Assembly (NCBI RefSeq): GCF_027942865.1
Contig: NC_134526.1
Coordinates: 19,635,784-19,699,783, forward strand
Reading direction: 5' to 3'
DNA from: Odontesthes bonariensis
Lineage: Eukaryota > Chordata > Actinopteri > Atheriniformes > Atherinopsidae
DNA: 64,000 nucleotides
Numbering within the stretch: position 1 is the stretch's first letter; every line of letters begins with the position of its first letter. Position numbers and translations under genes: made by a program. Below, piece after piece: positions 58,801 to 64,000 of this stretch. Below the pieces are notes generated by a model. It made no database searches, had not been told where the DNA came from, and saw only the letters and a list, made by a program, of their open reading frames with translations.

Positions 58801-61800
58801 TTCTATATATTAATGACTGCCAGAATTAATTTATTAGGAAACATAATAATAATCATCACAGCTCTGCTTTGTAAAGTAAGATACTTAATTCAGTGTCTAG
58901 AAGCTCACACTTCCTCAGCGCCTTCCCCGTGGCCCTCTTCTGTAGGTCGAGCTTGTTCCTGTAGACTTTGTTTCCGCCTACTTTGCCTGACAGCATCCTG
59001 TTTGTGCTGCAGTTGGATGGGATCTTCAAAAACCTGCCCTGCTGAGTCATAGGCCTGAGGCTGCCAACCATCCAGGAACATAGGTGAATATGGAGGATCA
59101 GACACACTTTGGTCCGAACTGAGAAAGAGGAAATAAGTGTCTTGTTAGAACAGTGGGAGTCTGTGAGTAAAAGCAGAGATTAAAACACATACCGGGGGGA
59201 AGTCCAGTTGGTTCCTAATGAAGTCCACAGCTCCTTTTCCTCCTCAGTCAAGTGCTCCTGGAGCAGGGAAACGGCACCACTGGTCATAATTGGACTAGCC
59301 ACCGATGCACCTAATGCTGGCCCCCCAGTTGTTTTCACCAGCTATAATAAAAGAAGAATGCTACTGCAGTAAAGGTGACAGAAATAGAAACAGAAAAACC
59401 ACTAAATAAAACATTCAAACGCCCCACCAGTCTGAGAGGCACAAAGACGTGATGCAGCAGCTCTGGTGCATCCGGCTGGGAGATGGATGACCCGAGACGG
59501 TCCTAAAAAAACCAGCAAATAGCCATTTATATATTCATTTGGAGTTTTGAATATTTCCAGAGTTATTCTGTGGTTAATTACGTCTAGTTTTATCTCACCA
59601 GCAGACAGAGGGAGTACTTGATTTTCTGGAAGAGGTCCGCAAATTGCTCTTCTGATGGAGGGTTTGCTTTCATGGCCAACAAATCATCTGCAGGCAGAAG
59701 AGCACATTCACAACTACAAAAGAAACAACATAACACTAAATTTATGCATTTCAGTTGCTCATTTTACACCAAACTGAGAATTCTAATTTAGCATCAAGAA
59801 AAACAAAAATCCAGTTAGGTATTCGCAAACAGTACCGCACCAGAAAAAGAATACTATTTGCTGTAGTTTTGAATATGAAATTACCGGTATAGCATTAGAT
59901 TTATTTTTTTCTGCCATGTTTGTGGCTCTGGATCGCTCTGAATGCCAGATGCACTTTCAGCACAAAGGAATGAAGCGATTCTTTATCTTCCTGGACTGGA
60001 ACTCTAAAAAAATAAAATCTAACATTAACCAATAACGGAGAGTGAATACCCGCACTGCAAGCAGTGTATGGATGTGGGTTGTGGAACAGTTTAAGGTGGA
60101 AACCATATGATGGGAAATGGAGTGAGACTGAGAGCTTTTAAGGCGTGGAGGGCCCAGGTGAGCTGCATTACTGGAAGAATGTGGGAGGGGCATCACAACA
60201 CCTATGTGATGTGAAAGAATTTTGTGAATTACCTAAGCGTTTTTTTTTTGGCAATCTGCCCGCTGACCTGTTTTCAGTGTGTAAAATATCCTGACAGTAT
60301 TGAAATTTTGCCTTCCGCAAAATTTGTCTTCTGCAGCATAGAAGCCAGCACTTATCTGCAGTCTAACATTTTAAGTCTGTCCTTGTTCACTGGCTGGTCT
60401 ACAGTTACTCAAGTCTAATACCGATCTGAACTATGTCATCTTAAAATATTACTCATGTGGGTCTTTATCTGAATGTGTGGCAAGGCTGCTTGATCTCATT
60501 TGCAGAGTAAACTAAATCGGAGCATTTCAGTCATCCTGACTGTATAGTTAGTCGATGTGATGGATAACCGACTCTCACCATCTTGGTTTTGCTTCTTGCT
60601 TTTCCTGCTTCCCTTCTTCTTCCTTTGGTTTAGAACACTCTGGGCCTCAGCTGTCTGCTGCAAGCAAGTCATGAATCTCTCCACCTCATCAAAGCAGTGG
60701 TTTAAGATTTCCTGAGGAATATTTCACACATAATTGGACTTATCAGCCATTTACATCAGCAATTTATGGGAGTTGTTTAACTCGTGGCAGTTGAAATATT
60801 ATCATACAAAGAACGAATGGCAACATGAATGCTAACAAAAATGGGGCTCGCCTTCTTTAAGGGGTATTCAAATGCAAAAACGGATGTATCCTTCTTATCT
60901 GTGAGAGGCCCTTTTTAAAAGGTAAAATAAAGTAAATATAATACCCCCCACCGCCTCTTTATATAGACTAAAGCCGCATTCGGACAGAGCAGTTCTAAGA
61001 ACGGTCCTCCTCGAATTTTGTTCTGATAACTGTCCTTCCCCAGGGGAACTGTTTCAGTTTGCATTCGCACATGAGTCGGGCCCTGATAGAGATTGATGCG
61101 ACGCAACCGTCTGCTACAGTGACGTGTTACTTTAGCGCCACATTCAACAACAAAACAAAACAAAACAGAACCCGCGAAAAGTAAGGAGAGAAGAAAAAAA
61201 CACCACCAAGAAGCTAATATGGAGAGCGGGGAGGCCACCGTGTTCATGGTCTGCATGATGGTGATATTAATCATGGGCGATCACATCGGGCGTCTAATAT
61301 CGAGGCTGGAAGAGCTCACAGAGAGTCAGGATCGAGCGCAAGTGATACTTCTTGGCATGGGCGTCAGTTTGATTTCAGAAGTGCTGGGGACAATTACCAT
61401 AAACCTGAGTAAGGTTTGAAAAGTGCTGGGTACAAGCTAGGCCCATTACTTCCGAATTGAGGTTTCATGATAAATAATAGGCATTGCATTCGATGATGCG
61501 TATTGACGCGATATTGTCCCCATATTAAAAGTTAAAAGCCATCTGCGCGGTCTTGTTTAGGCCGTCGGAAACATCCTGGGTTGGGACAAACTTAAGAGTA
61601 GGCCCTATTAGACACGATTTCGGTTATTGCACAGCCCTTGACACACCAACAAATCTCAGACAAACCCCGACCAAGCAAGAGCGCATCAGGAGACGTAGCC
61701 TGGCTACAAACAGCCCTTGTCCTGACAAAGTTTTCAAACATTGCCAGGCTATGAAACGACGGGCAAGAGTGAACGAGCAGCAACCCCTCTGTGAAATAAG

Positions 61801-63405
61801 TTTTCATTCATTGTCTATCTCACCTGATATGCATCATAAACACTGACGAATCTTCATCTGCAACACCAGCGACGTCTTTCATCGCTCATTACACTGTAAC
61901 AGACTGCAGACCGCAAGCGCAGTGTGTGGGAGCGGAGCGGATTCAACATAGTTGCTATTCAGCAATGGGGGCTGATCGCAAGCGCATTCATACAAGGAGA
62001 GTGAAATAGAATAGAATAGAATAGAAATAGAATAGAAAAATACTTTATTTAAAAGCAGAGCGGATCAAATAGTCTTTGGTTAGGAGAATGCCATGATATA
62101 AAATTATAGTTTTTAGGAAAGCAGAGTAGTCTGTTACATCTTTCTCTACTTTTTTAAAGTGGTGGGGACAAATCTGCTCGTCAGACAAAGTGCCGGGGAC
62201 GCGTCCCCACCGTCCCCGGTGGAAATGACGCGCCTGCTTCTTGGTTTCATGAAGGAAGGAGAGCAGAGCACCACAGACAAAGGAAACGACGTGTGAGTTT
62301 AACTTATTAAACACGCGCCGGTTGTGTCCGTGTCGGATGAGTAAACATTTCAGCCGTGACAACATGACAAGGGGCGGAGCTACCAACCACCAAACACCTA
62401 CGTCACATGTGTTCCTATAGAATCCAGAAAAGACCCAGCCTCGGAGAAGGAGCTAAAATGGTTATAGGAACTGAGGGCCATGGTCCCGAGTTCCTGTATG
62501 TGCGAATGCGGGAAAAAATCGGCCCTGTGGATTAAAAGGTTATAGGAACTGACAAAGGTTCCCACAGTCCGAATGCGGCTAATGACTCTGTCTTTAACTC
62601 CTGATTTGGTTGTTGTCATTTTAGGGCTACCAGGAGTTAATGGTTCGATGTAATATTTGATATTTGATATATAATATTATATTAAATACAAAATCGTCAG
62701 TTGAAGGTTGAAAATTACATTAATTGAATATCATATAATATCAATAATTTGATACAAACACCCCATGCATCACATCTAAGATTAGTTTTACTAATGCTGT
62801 TTATTTTTAAATTTTATTTTCTTACAAAACATCAAACGCATGTTATTTTTCTGTTTTGAGGTTGTCCGGTTTTAATCAGTAGACACTGTGTGTGGTTCAC
62901 TAGCTACTGTAAACCTCATGAGACTTTACTTTTTTTAAGCTTCTTTCTGCAAATTGAACCACCTTAGAGTTTAATGTCTTGTACGTCTCATATTTGACCA
63001 CATATACTGTGCACATACACTCACACACACACACACACACACGCACAAAGAATATCTAAGTCAGTATCGAGGACTCACCACTTCTCTCTCTGCATTCTGT
63101 AGAGAAAGGCCATTCAACTCCATACTTTCACCATTCTCTGAAGACATAGTAAATACCCATTAATGCAAAGACAGGTGTATTTACACGAACGCTAAACCCG
63201 CTGCAAGCAGCAACTTTTATCCATGCAAAAGATTAAGAGAAAAATCTTTGTACCGGTAATAGATGCTGATGCCAATAGATACTTTACCTTTGCCAGACTT
63301 TTCATAAATGCACAGTACACCTGGTTGAAGCTGCTCTCCAGGAGGGATCAGCACTCGGACACCTTGAGGTTTTCGTGGGACCACTGGAGGAGGTTGTGCT
63401 GACAT
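55839..63405 (-). CDS. EPS8-like adaptor, C-terminal part
   Basis: EPS8-family adaptor linking receptor and Rac signalling to actin. Thirteen minus-strand exons, from 5' to 3': 63288-63405, 63079-63137, 60579-60711, 59599-59687, 59428-59502, 59193-59341, 58909-59118, 58597-58705, 58369-58509, 58130-58277, 56762-56924, 56172-56304, 55839-55886; 1575 nt, 524 aa with stop, phases all consistent. After a Pro-rich start come the conserved central segment [19 protein letters not shown] and [15 protein letters not shown]. The SH3 domain is split over two exons ([20 protein letters not shown] and [19 protein letters not shown]). The C-terminal actin-effector domain has [22 protein letters not shown] and SPEEGARVY, and the protein ends [10 protein letters not shown]. 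The end is closest in my memory to EPS8L2 or EPS8L1, so no symbol is assigned. The family's N-terminal PTB domain should lie beyond 64000; the ATG at 63403-63405 follows a good acceptor and may be internal. Confidence 0.9.
57384..57637. repeat. Direct-repeat pair and GC-rich hairpin in an EPS8-like intron
   Basis: A 22-bp word, TTACCTGACTCCCGCCCTCT plus GG, occurs at 57384-57405 and again at 57570-57591, 186 bp apart. Right after the second copy, 57595-57607 and 57625-57637 form a perfect 13-bp inverted repeat (ATGAATGGGCGGC) around a loop that repeats CGGCCATAACG. It probably belongs to an interspersed repeat that I cannot name. Confidence 0.6.
60972..62580. mobile_element. Harbinger-like or related DNA element with 14-bp inverted ends
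   Basis: The left end AGCCGCATTCGGAC and the right end GTCCGAATGCGGCT are exact inverted copies. Further imperfect inverted matches, for example the GCATTCGCACAT region, continue for about 100 bp inside. Flanks are TAA on the left and AAT on the right, so a 3-bp TAA/TTA-type duplication (PIF/Harbinger) is possible but offset by one base. A 66-codon open frame starts at 61219 and leads into a GTAAGG donor-like sequence; it may be a transposon-derived exon. It lies in the largest visible intron of the EPS8-like gene. Confidence 0.6.
61983..62035. repeat. (GAATA)n-type microsatellite
   Basis: AATAGAATAG-type pentamers repeat several times, with some extra A residues, inside the Harbinger-like element. 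Such pentamer runs often mark the 3' end of a retroposed copy, here possibly on the minus strand (followed on + by TACTTTATTT). Confidence 0.75.
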
Positions 63406-64000
63406 CTGTTGGACGTAGATGCAAACAGAGTAAAGCTGAGCATGTAATATACACTGAAACAACTTTATTGCTCCTGTACATTGATTTTAAAAGTCTGTGG
63501 AACTTAAGTGGACAGAGGAAACAACATTCCCCTAAAAGATGTCTTAGGATTTGGTGGCTTCAAAGCCATCCTTTTCAATTAATGCTCCTCAGTAAGGTGA
63601 AGGTCTACCTCCCTCTGCTTGACTTTTTTAGACCTTTTTACCTCGGTTTTTACCTCATTGTAATTCTTTGTATGTGGGTTTGGATCAATCATCACTCCAT
63701 TGTCTGCAGGCTATATGAAATGCTGTGGAATCCCTTTTGAGAGGATAGAAATGGCCTGATCACATTTGGCCTCATCCACTTTAGACTTGTATTACTGTAT
63801 CACTTACGGTGCCACCTTACATGTCTGAACTTCTTCCAACCTCACACTCCAGCCAGAGCACTATGATCTACAGATTAATCCCTCTTGGACATTACAAGAC
63901 CAAGGTTAAAAAAACAAAGGTGACGGAGCCTTTTTCAGTCTTTTCACCCTAATACAAGAACATCCTCCTTCTTCACATTAGGGCTGCTCAGACCCTTATC
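63406..64000. other. EPS8-like intron at the right edge
   Basis: No further exon of the minus-strand gene was recognised. The + strand at about 63795-63951 can be read as a worn LINE C-terminal fragment: VPPYMSELLPTSHSSQ, then KTKV and EPFSVFSP, against the APxYLSDLL ... DRAFSxAAP pattern of fish L2-like elements. That reading is weak. Confidence 0.3.

Noticed and set aside
61219-61419. 66-codon frame as a host gene
   Set aside because: It lies within a transposon-like segment and has no recognisable host protein family; kept only as part of that element.

Overview
The window looks like nuclear DNA of a ray-finned (teleost) fish. It holds six spliced vertebrate genes with GT-AG introns, (TA)n and (TG)n microsatellites, a Tc1-type transposon, fish-style LINE tails and several palindromic elements flanked by TTAA. 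No prokaryotic, organellar, CRISPR or viral feature was seen. All identifications come from reading the sequence and recalling the protein families; no database was searched.

Layout. 1-2013: no recognised exon, probably 5' introns of the first gene. 2014-14340 (+): sez6l2, all CUB, sushi, membrane and cytoplasmic exons, N terminus outside the window; one intron carries a LINE 3' fragment and another a complete but disabled Tc1 transposon. 18765-21654 (+): kctd13, with one long palindrome upstream of its start codon and another in intron 1. 24129-28241 (+): hirip3. 29527-32187 (+): antkmt (fam173a). 33962-50468 (+): xpo6, 24 coding exons, whose introns hold a third palindrome, a TTAA element with a nested LINE tail, and a tRNA-like SINE head. 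52225-54455 (+): nme4. 55839-63405 (-): the 3' part of an EPS8-like gene, convergent with nme4 and continuing beyond the right edge; its largest intron holds a Harbinger-like element.

Exon phases were chained by hand. Summed coding lengths divide by three for kctd13 (331 aa), hirip3 (433 aa), antkmt (216 aa), xpo6 (1147 aa), nme4 (202 aa) and the visible EPS8-like part (524 aa), which supports the splice calls. From memory, the human orthologues of the five complete genes plus sez6l2 all lie on chromosome 16p (16p11.2 for SEZ6L2, KCTD13, HIRIP3 and XPO6; 16p13.3 for ANTKMT and NME4), so the window appears to be a condensed, rearranged 16p-type block. ASPHD1, which sits between SEZ6L2 and KCTD13 in human, was not found.

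The genes do not form one pathway: a neuronal complement-like receptor, a Cullin-3 adaptor, a histone chaperone, a mitochondrial methyltransferase acting on the ADP/ATP carrier, the actin exporter, a mitochondrial NDP kinase and an actin-signalling adaptor. The most unusual content is repeat-derived: three unrelated hairpin elements of about 650-710 bp with arms of about 240-275 bp, all bounded by TTAA and beginning AGG or AGT.
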